Positions 24,083 through 34,816 of a stretch of DNA of 64,000 nt are shown one piece after another. The notes beneath the pieces were generated by a model that saw only the letters and a list, made by a program, of their open reading frames with translations, ran no database searches and was not told the DNA's origin. The translations under genes and the position numbers were made by a program. The DNA is from Lactarius indigo (lineage: Eukaryota > Basidiomycota > Agaricomycetes > Russulales > Russulaceae), in assembly GCA_025766275.1 (NCBI GenBank), contig JAFKAC010000169.1:1-64000 (forward strand), given 5' to 3'. Every line of letters starts with the position of its first letter. Positions within the stretch are counted from its first letter, which is position 1.

Positions 24083-24693
24083 GACAGTTGGAGAATCAGA
24101 GAGTCGGAGAGTCAGAGCGTCACAGTGTCGGAGAGTCAGACAGTCTGACTCTCCGACTGTCTGACTGTCTGACACTCCAACTCTCTGACTGTCTAACTCT
24201 CTGACTGTCTAACTGTCTGACACTCTGACGCTCTGACTCTCCAACTCTCTGACTGTCTGACACTCTGACACTCTGACACTCTGACTGTCTGACTGTCTGA
24301 CTGTCTGACACTCTGACTGTCTAACTGTCTGACACTCCGACACTCTGACACTCTGACACTCTGACTCTCTGACACTCTGACACTCTGACACTCCGACTCT
24401 CTGACACTCCAACACTCTGACTGTCTGACTGTCTGACACTCTGACTGTCTGACTGTCTGACTGTCTGACTCTCCGACACTCTGACTGTCTGACTGTCTGA
24501 CTGTCTGACTCTCCGACACTCTGACTGTCTGACTCTCCGACACTCTGACTGTCTGACTCTCCGACACTCTGACTCTCCAACACTCTGACTCTCCGACACT
24601 CTGACTCTCCGACACTCTGACAATCTGACTTTCTAACTCTCTGACACTCTGACACTCCAACTCTCTGACACTGTGAGTCTCCAATTCTGACAC
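24083..24693 (-). repeat. 8-bp satellite array, right arm, with spacer-free palindrome centre
   Basis: From 24083 to about 24147 the units are in the same orientation as the left arm. At about 24147/24148 the orientation flips directly (CAGACAGT meets CTGACTCT) with no spacer. The rest (24148-24693) is the reverse complement of the left-arm start. The outermost 130 bp or so match the left arm unit for unit, including odd units (GATTGTCAG, GAAAGTCAG). Further in, the arms differ by gains and losses of units. Confidence 0.9.
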
Positions 24694-24694
24694 T

Positions 24695-25193
24695 TATTGA
24701 ATATATTATCTATAAATAGTTTCCCTAAATAATATATTATGTGAGTTTCAGGTAACCTGGCTTACTGATTTTGTGATAACTTTTAAATTTTTACATGGAG
24801 TCTTGTGTAGCAGAAATTGTTAAGTTATTTTTCAATGAAAAAACATTAAATCTTTTCTGAATGTGGCCACAGAACGGACTGTGAAAAAATGCGTGACAGG
24901 TGTGACAAGTATGGACTTTATGTCTTTTCAGGGATTTTCTGTTTTTGAGAAATTGTGGAAAGACTTTAAATTCATGCCACAGCTTTTCTTGAGGACAATT
25001 GTGACATAAGCTATATGTTTTTTCCATATGTAATTGTTAAGTTTTTTCACAGTTTTTCTCATCTGATAATCCCTGAATGGACTTAAAGTCCATTTACCAT
25101 AATTTTCCAAGTACAGATTTTATAAAATCTTTAAGTATTAGTCATCACTTTTTTACAATCTTTTCGTGTAAAGACAGAATCATGCTGTCAGTG
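24695..25193 (-). repeat. right terminal inverted repeat, unique part
   Basis: Reverse complement of 20512-21010, ending ...CATGCTGTCAGTG at 25193. Outside it the sequence continues GGTAAACACG, unrelated to the left flank beyond the shared GGT. Confidence 0.85.
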
Positions 25194-25347
25194 GGTAAAC
25201 ACGCTGTCCGCACCATGAGGCTGTCACGTGGGTACTACTGTGCTCATTTGCACGATTACTGCTGTCCACTCTATTTATCAATCGCTCAAATCGATCGCTC
25301 AAAGCGCTCAAATTTTGAGACCAATATACTCTCAACACTCTGATACA

Positions 25348-25936
25348 TTAAGTTCCTGACTCGCCGAAGGGCTGTCGAAGCAGTTCGCTCAGCAATTCAG
25401 CAACTTTAGCCTTCGCATCCTCCTTTTCCCTTAAGGTCGTCGCGAGCTCTGCGTCCCGTCTTTCCACGATCTGTGCCTCATCCGATAGAAGTAATTGCAG
25501 TTTCATGGAGTGAACGATAGAAAGCAATGAGTTAGCTGCCCTGATCTAGATAGAGAGGCTTCAGAGTTCCTGACGTTGGGGCGAAAAAATAAAAAGCGAC
25601 ACGGCACCATGGACTCTGCGCGAAATTGCGCTTGGAAAGTCTCTTGTGCAATTTTGAACTTGTCTTTATTATTGATCTGATCAGGGTGCGAAGATTGAGG
25701 CGATTAAGGAATCAATCGCAGGAACGACGCACCGAAGCGAGGTTTACTAGATCGACCATGCCATCGGCGAGAGTCTCTATCTCGACATCAACCTTTTTAT
25801 TCCAGTCCTCTTCGACTGCATCGAGATATTCAGTGGAGTTCTGGTCGGCAGCTGGAGGCGCTGCGCCTTGTGGAAAGAGATTTGCGGTTGGAAGCTTTGA
25901 GGGGCGCGAAACGTCAGACTGCGGTATATCAGACAT
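25348..25936 (-). CDS. MED22: Mediator complex subunit 22 (Surf5 family)
   Basis: Head-module subunit of Mediator, needed for RNA polymerase II transcription. Minus-strand exons 25936-25733, 25658-25603 and 25540-25348 close in phase to give 150 aa, a usual size for the family. The core reads STEYLDAVEEDWNKKVDVEI, ETLADGMVDLVNLAS, then FKIAQETFQAQFRAESM, ANSLLSIVHSMKLQLLL and a charged C-terminal helix (REKEDAKAKVAELLSELLRQ), all predicted helical as in the Med11/Med22 heterodimer. The second acceptor must be at 25659-25660 to keep the frame. The gene is divergent from MGM1, with 157 bp between start codons. Its stop lies 155 bp from the palindromic element. Confidence 0.85.
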
Positions 25937-26093
25937 TCTTGACGCCGAGTGAGTACGCGGCGGCGGCTGCCGTTGTTCGCACGGTCGCCTTCAACCTGCA
26001 TGTGCAAGACTTCCGTTGCACCACCTTTAAACACTCAGTCGTCCATCGCATGAGTGAAATCCTCTAAACATCAACAGTCAATTATCCGCCGTC
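25937..26093. promoter_or_regulatory. bidirectional promoter between MED22 and MGM1
   Basis: Only 157 bp separates the two divergent start codons, so both core promoters must sit here or overlap the coding starts. No TATA box is obvious. The region has GC-rich CGGCGGCGG near 25958. Confidence 0.4.
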
Positions 26094-29062
26094 ATGTCTT
26101 TCCCATATTTTCGCTCGCTTTCGGCTCAGAAAACTGTTACGTATGGTCTAAACGCCTCGCGAAGACCCGTCGAAGGTGCCAGGTCTGCTCACAGACAGTT
26201 TACCACAACTATGATGCAGCACCCGGCTCGTCTTCGTTCACGACATGCATCCTCTGTCGCTCCTTTCCGCCGCGTGAATGCGCGAGGTCTATCCTATGCC
26301 TCGATACCCAAGTTCGTGGCGAGGGCTTTCAGAGTACCGATCGCGGGTGCCACGATCGGGGCTGGTGGGTTTACATATGCGAACTACAAGTTTGAAGGTG
26401 AGTTAGCTACCCCTACCTATAGCTCAGCCCACGAATTTCGCAGAGTTTAGGGAAAAGTCACAAGGTTGGATAACTTCCGTCAGGGACACGGCAACAGATA
26501 TTTTTGACACGGCAAGTGGTGGTATCAAAGCTGTATCAGAACGAGTCCAAAGCGTAAACCTACCCCCCTTGGAAGCCCCGCAGTTTCTCAAAGACCTGTT
26601 CTCGTCCGGGGAAGACACTCACGGTGAAGGGGATCAAAGTCACAAGGAATCGGGTACTTCAGGAAAGCGTCGACCAGACGGCGAAGATGCTGCGATTGCT
26701 GCATTGGTCGCTGCCACCATGTCATCTCCCCGGGATTCTCACGAGGACACCAACAATTCACACATGGACTCACGGCTGAATGGCCTTATGCATCTGACCA
26801 AGAAGCTTATAGAAATCAGGACAATGTTACTCAGCATTGACCAAAGTGATGCGTTGAAGCTGCCAAGTATTGTTGTCATCGGGAGCCAGAGTTCTGGCAA
26901 GAGTTCCGTACTGGAGGCCATTGTAGGACACGAGTTTCTCCCGAAGTGAGCTTTGTCCCCTCTTATTCCTTTTCGCATCTCACCGCTCTGTCAGGGGGAG
27001 TAACATGGTCACGCGTCGCCCTATTGAGCTGACCCTCATCCATACACCGCCTGGCGCCAATGGCCAGGCTATTGAATACGGCGAATTCCCTTCTCTTGGC
27101 CTGGGCAAGATTACAGAATTCTCGCAGATCCAGAAGACACTAACCGACCTCAACCTCGCTGTCCCAGCTTCGGAAGCCGTTTCAGATGAGCCAATCGACC
27201 TCCGGATATACAGCCCGAACGTCCCAGACCTCACCCTCATTGATCTTCCCGGATATGTACAAATCGCCTCCATGGACCAACCAGAGACGTTGAAGGAGAA
27301 GATTTCTGCTCTGTGCGAAAAGTACATACGGGAACCAAACATCGTCCTTGCTGTCTGTGCCGCTGATGTGGACCTTGCCAATTCTCCTGCGCTCAGGGCG
27401 AGCAGAAAGGTCGACCCTCTGGGACTGCGGACGCTTGGCGTCGTCACGAAGATGGACCTCGTGCCACCCGAGCAAGGTGCAACGATCCTGTCTGGAAACC
27501 GCTATCCATTGCATCTGGGTTATGTCGGCGTGGTTTGCAAACCCTCTGGAAAGAAAGGCCGTCGCGAGACTCTAGATGTTGCTGCACGACGCGGTGACGA
27601 GTACTTCCGAGATAACCGAGAACACTTCCACAGTTCCTCAGCTCTTATGGTGGGGACCGACACTCTCCGGAAACGCCTGATGGAAGTCCTGGAGTCGTCC
27701 ATGGCCTCTTCACTCCACGGCATCACAAACGCCGTACAACTGGAACTGGAGGAGGCCCAGTACCAGTTCAAAGTGCAGTATAACGACCGGCGAATCTCTC
27801 CTGAATCGTACGTTGCCGAGACCATCGACGCCCTCAAGGGTCGCTTCAAGGAATTCACAGTTCAGTTCCGCAAGCCTGCGGTGCGCGCGAAACTCAAGAA
27901 CATGCTCGACGAACGTGTTATGGACGTCCTCGAGCAGTTGTACTGGAGCGATAAGCGTGTCGGCGAATTCACTGGCCTTGGAGAAGACAAACGTCTCAAA
28001 CCAGAAGACGTAGAGCCCTACTGGAAGTACAAACTCGAGGCCGCATCCTCATTGCTCACCAAGTCAGGAGTAGGGCGTGATGCGACTCTCCTCGTGGCCG
28101 ATGGTCTGCGCACACTGATAGATAACATTGCAGCCGGCGAACCATTTAACTTCCACCCACGTGCCAGTGAGCGCCTCGAGCAATTTGCGCACATGATCCT
28201 GCGCGACCGCATTCCCCTCACATCAGACCAGGTTGAGAACTGTATCAAGCCCTACAAGTACGAGGTCGAAGTAGACGAGCGCGAATGGGAGAACGGCCGG
28301 ACGGAAGCCGTCAAGCTCTTTGAGCGCGAACTTAACATGTGCGAGGAGAAGCTCAAGGATATCCGCAAGAAGGTCGGCGGCTCGCGGAGGCTTAATAACT
28401 TGATGGGATATGTGCGAAGCCTCGAAGAACGAGAACGAGAAAAGCAAAAACGACGGGTCGCACAAGCAGCGGCCGGGGAAGAGATCGATGAGGTGTCAGA
28501 AGAGTCATACAAATACACGCCTGCGCAACTCGTGGATGGTATGCCTTGTTCTGGGGGCACTCCTTGGCGACTCCTGCTCACGACTTCTTAGCGCGTCACG
28601 CCGCCTTATATACCGACCGGCTAGATATCCTCAAGCTCCGTCTCGCTGCTCTCAAATCAAAGAGGTGCAAAGCCGGCCCAGAAAGCGACACGCTCTGTCC
28701 CGAAGCGTTTTTGAATGTGGTCGCGGATAAGCTCGCCCACACCTCATCTATGTTCATCAACATCGAGCTCCTCGACCAGTTCTTCTATCAGTTCCCGAGG
28801 GAGATCGACTCGCGGTTACTTTACGATCTAGATCGCAACGAGATTGTCGAGTTTGCGAGGGAAAACCCGGAGATCCGGAAACACCTAGAACTGCAGGAGC
28901 GGAAGGACAAATTGGAAGAGGTCAGTGATATCTGCTTCCTGAAACGTCGCTTATGGAACCGCGTTGCAGGTGATGAAACGGCTCAACAGTTTGTCCGTCC
29001 TTCGTGCGGACACCCAACCCACGCCACGGCGTCCGCGTGGCCTATTTAGCGGGATCCTTTGA
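26094..29062 (+). CDS. MGM1: mitochondrial inner-membrane dynamin GTPase, Mgm1/OPA1 type
   Basis: Large GTPase for inner-membrane fusion and cristae maintenance. Exons 26094-26397, 26444-26945, 26995-28538, 28592-28920 and 28970-29062 close in phase, 923 aa. The N-terminus is Arg/Ser-rich and lacks acids (mitochondrial presequence). A hydrophobic Gly-rich segment near 80-98 ([17 protein letters not shown]) follows, which would be the stop-transfer/membrane segment. The GTPase has G1 GSQSSGKSS near 248, G3 DLPG near 351 and G4 TKMD near 419; the middle/stalk follows. The C-terminal GED-like part ([32 protein letters not shown]) ends in a short basic tail. Without the last intron, translation would run to 29049 in another frame; the spliced form keeps the coiled-coil register better. 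A rhomboid-cleavage site expected in the family was not located. Confidence 0.9.
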
Positions 29063-29380
29063 TGGTCGTCGCACGCACTTTTTTTTTCTTTGTACATACA
29101 CACACCTCTCAATCACTGTTTGCATCACGGATACGCTCGAATAATAATACTGTACGCTCACGCACGGCGACAAAAAGGGATCTCAGATGATTTCCTTAGC
29201 GACCAACCGGGAAGTAACCATTTTTAAGGTGATATCACATGAGTGCCAGGTCATGATGCATGATAGTTCGTCACGGTTGGCTTATTCAGTTAGCCGAGCC
29301 ATTTACCACCAGCTCTACATAATTGGATTTCTTCCACCTTTACTTCACTCTCGTCTGTCTCTTCTCGACACCACCACATT

Positions 29381-29960
29381 ATGTCTGACATCAAAGTCGA
29401 AGGTTACAAGGTAACTAACTATTATTCTTGCTGCGTTGGAAAAAGCAGAAGCAGAGACAATACCGTCATCACAGACTTCCGTAATCCTGGCCACACTCGG
29501 GCAAGTGTTTGACGGGTACAGCGACGAAGAGAGGGCAGCGCAGCTTAAAAAGGTGCATGCTCGTGTTCGTGCCCATCGCGAACCGTTTGTTCTCATTTTG
29601 GATCAAAATGGCAGAACAACGGCGTGTTCGAGTTCAAGGTCAAGGACGCTGCCGGAAAGGAGGCGTTCTGGACGATCGACCTCAAGAAGACGGGTACTGT
29701 GAAGAAGGGAGAGGCCAAGTCCCTGGGGCTGAAGCCCGATGTGACCATCATTCTGTCCGACGAGACGTTTGTCGAACTTGCGGATGGCAAGACGACTGGA
29801 CAGAAGGCATTCATGAAGGGGGCCCTGAAGACGAAAGGAAACATGATGCTTGCCACAAAACTCGATGGCGTCCTTAAGGTATGCCCCCCGCCCGTCCCGT
29901 CGTTGGTTCCATGAAAGCTAATGGATGTACCAGAGCGCAAAGGGGAGGGCAAAGCTTTGA
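29381..29960 (+). CDS. SCP2 sterol-carrier-domain protein with C-terminal AKL (PTS1)
   Basis: Small lipid-binding protein, probably peroxisomal. Exons 29381-29410, 29457-29552, 29615-29878 and 29934-29960 close in phase, 138 aa, close to a lone SCP2 domain. Signature segments are VFDGYSDEERAAQLKK, VFEFKVKDAAGK, WTIDLKKTGTVKKGEA, DVTIILSDETFVELADGK and KAFMKGALKTKGNMMLATKL. The last 27-nt exon encodes only SAKGRAKL and the stop. AKL is a type 1 peroxisomal targeting signal. If the last intron (29879-29933) is retained, the protein ends 12 codons later without this signal. Typical role: binding fatty acyl-CoA or sterols for peroxisomal metabolism. Confidence 0.88.
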
Positions 29961-30174
29961 TACTATGTATTATGTTACTGTAATGGCACGGTCGTCATAT
30001 TTTAAGTTTAAGAACGTGGGCGAGAATCCCACTGCATGCCCCCAAAGGGGTGGTGGGGTTGTTTCTGATTGGTCAGCTGAGCATGAAGGGTTCGCTCGCC
30101 CCGCTCTTAACCAAGACCGAGACCTCCTTTCAGAATAGCAACTCCCCGAACCAACCCTTGTTCCCCTCCATCCC

Positions 30175-31236
30175 ATGAAATATATTGAAATTCCTAATCT
30201 TTCTCGACTAGCACAAGCGTTAACACACGAAGGTCCCGAATGCTCGGTCCACACCCGGATAGAGGCATACAGTTGTAAGAACGTCAAGCGGGACAAGAAG
30301 CTCTTTAAGTCTTTGGAGAGTGCGTACAATGAAGAGATATCCCACTCGCCACCGGCACCCTCGTTCGTCGCCCTCGACCGAGAGGCCGAGATGACCCCTT
30401 TCGGTCCCATGGACAAGCACTCGTCGCGCAAGACGCTCTACTTGCTCATCGCGACGCTCAATGTCGCCTTTCCGGACCACGAATTCTCCGACGTCAAGCC
30501 TGCGCATTTCCACAAAGAACAGAGCGGGGCTGGCGTCCTCAACGCACTCAGCACGACCCTAGTTGCGCCACACCGCACGGGCATCCGCGCGCCGCGGACG
30601 TACTCCTCGTACCCACCCACTTCGGTCGACTTCTTCCCTTCCTCCCTCCCAACGTCATCGTCTCCCGCGCAGCCGCTTCCGAGTCCCTACGCGCCCCCGA
30701 AAATCGTCTCCGGCACACATCCGACGCTCTATCGCGCGCTCGACGAGGTCATCGGCCTCACCGAGTGCGAGGTCTTCTCCTACGTGCCCGACATCGAGTC
30801 CGACCCACACGCGAGCGACTTCTCCGATGACGAGGACGATGTCAAGTCCGTGGGGGACTCGGATTCGTCCGACGACTCGGGCGACGAGCCTTTTGCCTTT
30901 GACGACTATGACATCGACGAGGCTGCTCCCGTTCACCGTCCGGCGGTCGGGCGTCGCTTGCGCGCACCTGCTGACGACGACTTTCACACGCACACGCTGC
31001 TGCGCCGCAGAGGCGCGCTGTTGTGGAGTTCGCATTGGTTCTTCTTCAATCGCAGACTGAAGCGAATACTGTTCGTCTCGGTCTGGGCGCGTTCACGAGG
31101 CATGACCAGGTGGGGAGACGATGACCTCTATGGCAGTCCTGGGAAACTGCAGACGATATCTGGAGAGCGATTTTTAGGTTGGGACGGTGCAATCGGTGCA
31201 GGTGCACGAGCTATGGGTCTTAGTGCCGCAGCCTGA
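30175..31236 (+). CDS. MAF1: Maf1, repressor of RNA polymerase III
   Basis: Global negative regulator of Pol III downstream of TORC1 and stress signals. Intronless 353-codon frame from ATG 30175. The N-terminal A box reads MKYIEIPNLSRLAQAL, followed by HTRIEAYSCK. The central block has LYLLIATLNVAFPDHEFSD. The C-box-like segment LLWSSHWFFFNRRLKRILF lies near 281-299. Between the blocks are a Pro/Ser-rich linker with candidate phosphorylation sites and an acidic run (DDEDDVKSVGDSDSSDDSG). The C-terminus ends with a short tail after GWDGAIGAGARAMG. Length is within the fungal range. Same strand as the SCP2 gene, 215 bp downstream. Confidence 0.92.
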   Translation: MKYIEIPNLSRLAQALTHEGPECSVHTRIEAYSCKNVKRDKKLFKSLESAYNEEISHSPPAPSFVALDREAEMTPFGPMDKHSSRKTLYLLIATLNVAFPDHEFSDVKPAHFHKEQSGAGVLNALSTTLVAPHRTGIRAPRTYSSYPPTSVDFFPSSLPTSSSPAQPLPSPYAPPKIVSGTHPTLYRALDEVIGLTECEVFSYVPDIESDPHASDFSDDEDDVKSVGDSDSSDDSGDEPFAFDDYDIDEAAPVHRPAVGRRLRAPADDDFHTHTLLRRRGALLWSSHWFFFNRRLKRILFVSVWARSRGMTRWGDDDLYGSPGKLQTISGERFLGWDGAIGAGARAMGLSAAA

Positions 31237-32051
31237 TGGCTTACTTTGGTCAGTTGCTTAATCCTAATATATATTTTTGCGCAGCCTCACCGTTTCTGGC
31301 CCAGTGATGTAATGATTCTCCATCTAGCCTCCGCTTGCTTGATCATACCTTGTATCTCTATTTATGTTCTATGCCTACCCCCCTCGGAGTTCCGTGTCGA
31401 CTGCACGAACCTTTTCCGTACTCGTTTTACCTTATGCGCTCAATAGTTTTCTTGCTTATGGAATCCAATGGCGATTGTACTCTGCGGGCCCAAGGAGATT
31501 CCACTGCGTTCCCTTCAGGTGTTTGACGAGGACGATGATATTACCTAACATAAAACGATATGTACATTCGTGGTGGAGAAGGGGGATAAGCAGGGAGATG
31601 CAAGTACGGGGGCCGAGGAACAATCGCCAGGGGAGACGCCAGAAAGAGCCCTCGGTGGATCTCCGTTACGGCCATGGGAGAGTAGCTTCGCCTTTCAAAG
31701 CAGGTGAGGGGTCGTATGAATGCAGGATCTCAGGTTGTTGTGTTCGAAGGAACCGAGACGCCACTGTGAGCAGTCCGGGGATAAGAAAGATAGTTATCAG
31801 AGAAAGTCACCCGGACATCGAACGCTAGAAAGGGTGGCGGAGAGGTCGTGTGCGTCTGCGAGGGCAGTGTTGTACGGGTCAACCTGACTCGAGGTCAGTT
31901 GGGTCATAGTCGGCCGGGTCAGTCCGGGTCACTTGACTCGGGTCAGACCATTTTTGGAAAGCGCGTCTAATTACGGCTTGTGCCGATGGGCCAGTAGCCC
32001 GCCCAACCCCTCCGTGTTGTAACTTCGTGCACAACCCATGTTCATGAGTAT
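31237..32051. other. intergenic spacer with GGGTCA-type simple repeat
   Basis: No gene recognised. Between about 31876 and 31950 the sequence repeats GGGTCA/GACTCGGGTCA-like motifs. The right part (from about 31970) probably belongs to the LINE fragment that follows. Confidence 0.45.
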
Positions 32052-32322
32052 ATGACCAATAGAAGTCACATGTCGCACCCCACCCCCACCCACTCCCCTC
32101 GTGCCCAGGCTAATGCTCCCCCTCCTTGCCAGAGGGATCAATGTGTGCCCCATGCCTACAGTGCGCCACTAGGTACCCACACTGGCAGGTACCCCCCACT
32201 ACCAGGGGCTGTCACTCTGACAATCCCTAAGAACCAGAAGCTAAGAGCAAGTGTCACAATTGTGTCACTAAACATAAATGGATTCACAGTGCCTGCTAAA
32301 AATATGAACAGAATTGAGAAAT
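32052..32322 (+). pseudogene. 5' piece of a LINE (non-LTR retrotransposon) ORF2
   Basis: The frame ends with TIVSLNINGFTVPAKNMNRI, which matches the start of the apurinic/apyrimidinic-type endonuclease domain of LINE ORF2 proteins (V-S-L-N-I-N-G...). It is cut by the LTR that starts at 32323. Upstream residues are Pro/His-rich, as is common before this domain. The rest of the LINE is not in the window. Confidence 0.55.
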
Positions 32323-32916
32323 TGTTATGATCCGACGCTTCGGACCTCAGTTACAGTATGTTCCCATCTTGTTCCTTCCCCTTCTGTTCCATACTTTGTT
32401 ACCCAAAGGAGCTACTACTGTTAGTGGTGTTATTTGTCTTGATCCGAATGTCTCTTTACTCCATCCAGTTTCTTTGTTTCTGTATGGGCCTGTGTTCATG
32501 TTGTTTGGAACCTCGCCCTATATAAACCTGTACTATAGACTGTAGGAAGCCAGACTTGGCTTCGTTTGCAATCTAGCAACCTTGCCTTCGTACTTTGGTG
32601 TGACCTCGCTCTATTCCCTTCTTCTTGTGCATCCCCTACCTCAGTCCTTAACCTGGACACTTTAAAGTCTTTGCAGTTGAACTATATCAACGCGTCACAC
32701 CTGTTATACTCTGTGCACTAGCAAGATCAAGTGTAGAGAAGTGTTAGACACTTCGGACGAGGAGTCCTACATTACAGAGTAGTGCTGCACCTTGTGCCAT
32801 ACTTTTGCCACTTGTATTTCATAGCAATAAGACAACAGATGTCTTTGCTTGATACTTGTGTGATTCAGAACCTCCAGAACCCACGCCCTTGCCCACGCCC
32901 CTGCTAGGGCGTAACA
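32323..32916 (+). repeat. 5' LTR of Gypsy A
   Basis: Begins TGTTATGATCCGACGC and ends GGGCGTAACA. It aligns along its length with the LTRs of Gypsy B (579 bp) but is about 15 bp longer, with an extra CCCTTGCCCACG-like duplication near its 3' end. Confidence 0.9.
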
Positions 32917-33124
32917 TAAGCCAAGTCTACAACCTGCAACACACCCAAGACACTACTGCCACACAGCAGAGTGGGCAACAATCCAAGAGGATGCATCAGC
33001 CAACAACCAGACACTCCACAGAACCCAGAAATGACGGCATAGCTGGGCGACGGATCCTCCCTGACACAAGAGGCTGCTTCAGCCATCCCCTTACACAAAC
33101 CAGCATCTAAAACAGACCACAATC

Positions 33125-34816
33125 GTGGCTAGCATCAGTGTCACCTTTGAATCAGACAACGATTGGACTCCAGTCACAACTAGAACACAAGACGACCTCC
33201 CACACCACGTTAAAAGCAGTCAATTAGGAAGAGGAGCTCACTGGGCCACAACACCAAACAGACCACCCTGTTACAAGTGCCTCATCAAAGGCAAACTCAG
33301 ACCAGTAGAATTCATCAACGACAACTGGTACATCCTCTGATACTTCCAGAACACATACCACACCAGAGCCATAAACATCACACCACAAAGGTTTGCTGAA
33401 GGATTAGGTTGGTGGAACGAGGAAGATGAACAGAACCCAGAAACGCCCACACAACAATCATCCTCAGTACCAAGAAACACTAGGGGAACATACAGACTAC
33501 AACAAGACTCATCAGAAGAAGAACCCAGCTCAGACGAAGCAGAATCACACTCAGAACCATCTCACTCCTCAGAACACTGCCTAGACATCACAGTACCCAC
33601 ACAAGCTTCGTCACAAGCCAGCCCCACTATCCCTATTTGGATAGAACCATCCCCAGCAGAAGAAGGATTCCCAGCCCCACTACCACCAATCAGATTGCCT
33701 TCCCCAGTCGAACCACCCCAAATTCCCATCACACCACAGCCAACACTCATCATGTCAGCAGTAAATGCCACAGGCACTGGCACAGGTACCGGCTCAAGCA
33801 CTGGAACAGGGGGAACACCAACAACAAGCTCAGGAGGACTCAAAGGAGCACCTCCTACTCCATTTACCGGAGATAGAACAGAGAGTGGTCAGTTCAAAAG
33901 AGAACTACTGCAATACATCAAGTTAAACAGCGAAAATGAACTTATCAAAGAACCCTATGCATGAGTACTATTCACCCTTACAATGTTCAAAGGACCCGGT
34001 GTACAACTATGGGTCAACCAAACCGAAGATGACATGGAAGCAGCACTAGCAGACCCCACCAAAGCCCTCACCAAAAACAGCAAAGACCTTTGGGACGGTT
34101 TTCTTGACACCTTTGACAGAGACTGGACTGACACTCTAAACAAAGAGAGAGCCTATCAGAAGCTCATCAGTCTGACAATGCAGGGTGGAGCATTGGACAG
34201 TTACATCCTCGACTTCGAACACCTTGTAGAAATAGCAGGATGGGCAAGAGATGCCCCTGGAACAGTGGAATTCTTCAAAAGAGGACTACCCACAGGACTG
34301 TATCGCACTTGCCTTATGTGAACCACTATTCCAAACACCATGGACAAGTGGCAAACCGCTGCCAGAGCAGAACATCAACACTGGAAGCTTCTAAAAGCCA
34401 GACCAGGGAACAGAAACCCAGGACCAACCCAGAATGTCCACCAAGGATGACCAAAGCGAGACCCAAATGCAATGGATGTAGATGCCACCACCTCCACCCC
34501 CTTTAGGAAGCTCACTGAAGAAGAAAAGAAAGCCCTCATGAAAGAAGGCCGCTGCTTCAAGTGCAGACAGCAAGGACACATGGCTAGAAACTGTCAATGA
34601 CAAAACACCACCAACCAAACCAAAGCCAGAACCACAGACACCCAAGAAGCAGACACTGCACCCCCATACACCCCAGAAGCAAGCACCTCATCGGTGGCTG
34701 CTACCACAACTGAAGACAAAGTCTGACAAGCCCATGCACTTGTCCAAGGCATGACTGAGGACGAAAAAAGACGCTACTATGCCTTAGACCAGGATTTTTG
34801 TGATGCCGACCTGTGA
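33125..34816 (+). pseudogene. gag of Gypsy A, with multiple TGA stops
   Basis: Same frame and layout as the gag of Gypsy B, including the CCHC zinc knuckle (CFKCRQQGHMARNC, about 34557-34598). In-frame TGA codons lie at 33338, 33962, 34318, 34448, 34598 and 34724. At five of the six the B copy has CGA. Not functional. Confidence 0.88.

Larger units (their letters stand above)
20512..25193. mobile_element. foldback-like palindromic element with satellite arms
   Basis: The sequence starting CACTGACAGCATGATTCTG at 20512 reappears inverted, ending at 25193. Going inward, each end has about 500 bp of AT-rich unique sequence, nearly identical between arms (one substitution seen near the tip). Each is followed by a tandem array of 8-bp units. 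The left array is about 2.4 kb and the right about 0.6 kb. A 0.66 kb unique segment (23423-24082) lies between them. The flanking trinucleotide GGT (20509-20511 and 25194-25196) could be a 3-bp target duplication. No transposase is encoded, so the element would be non-autonomous. Architecture matches foldback/TU-type elements (long inverted repeats built from short tandem repeats around a loop). CACTG tips plus a 3-bp duplication would also fit a CACTA-type origin. It lies between MED22 (155 bp away) and the NLR gene. Confidence 0.75.

Noticed and set aside
21012..24693. Possible CRISPR-like array
   Set aside because: Units are contiguous 8-mers without unique spacers, in a eukaryotic genome with introns.
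28921..29049. MGM1 ending by read-through at 29049
   Set aside because: A GT-AG intron at 28921-28969 keeps phase and gives a better C-terminal helix ([12 protein letters not shown]); kept as a possible alternative only.
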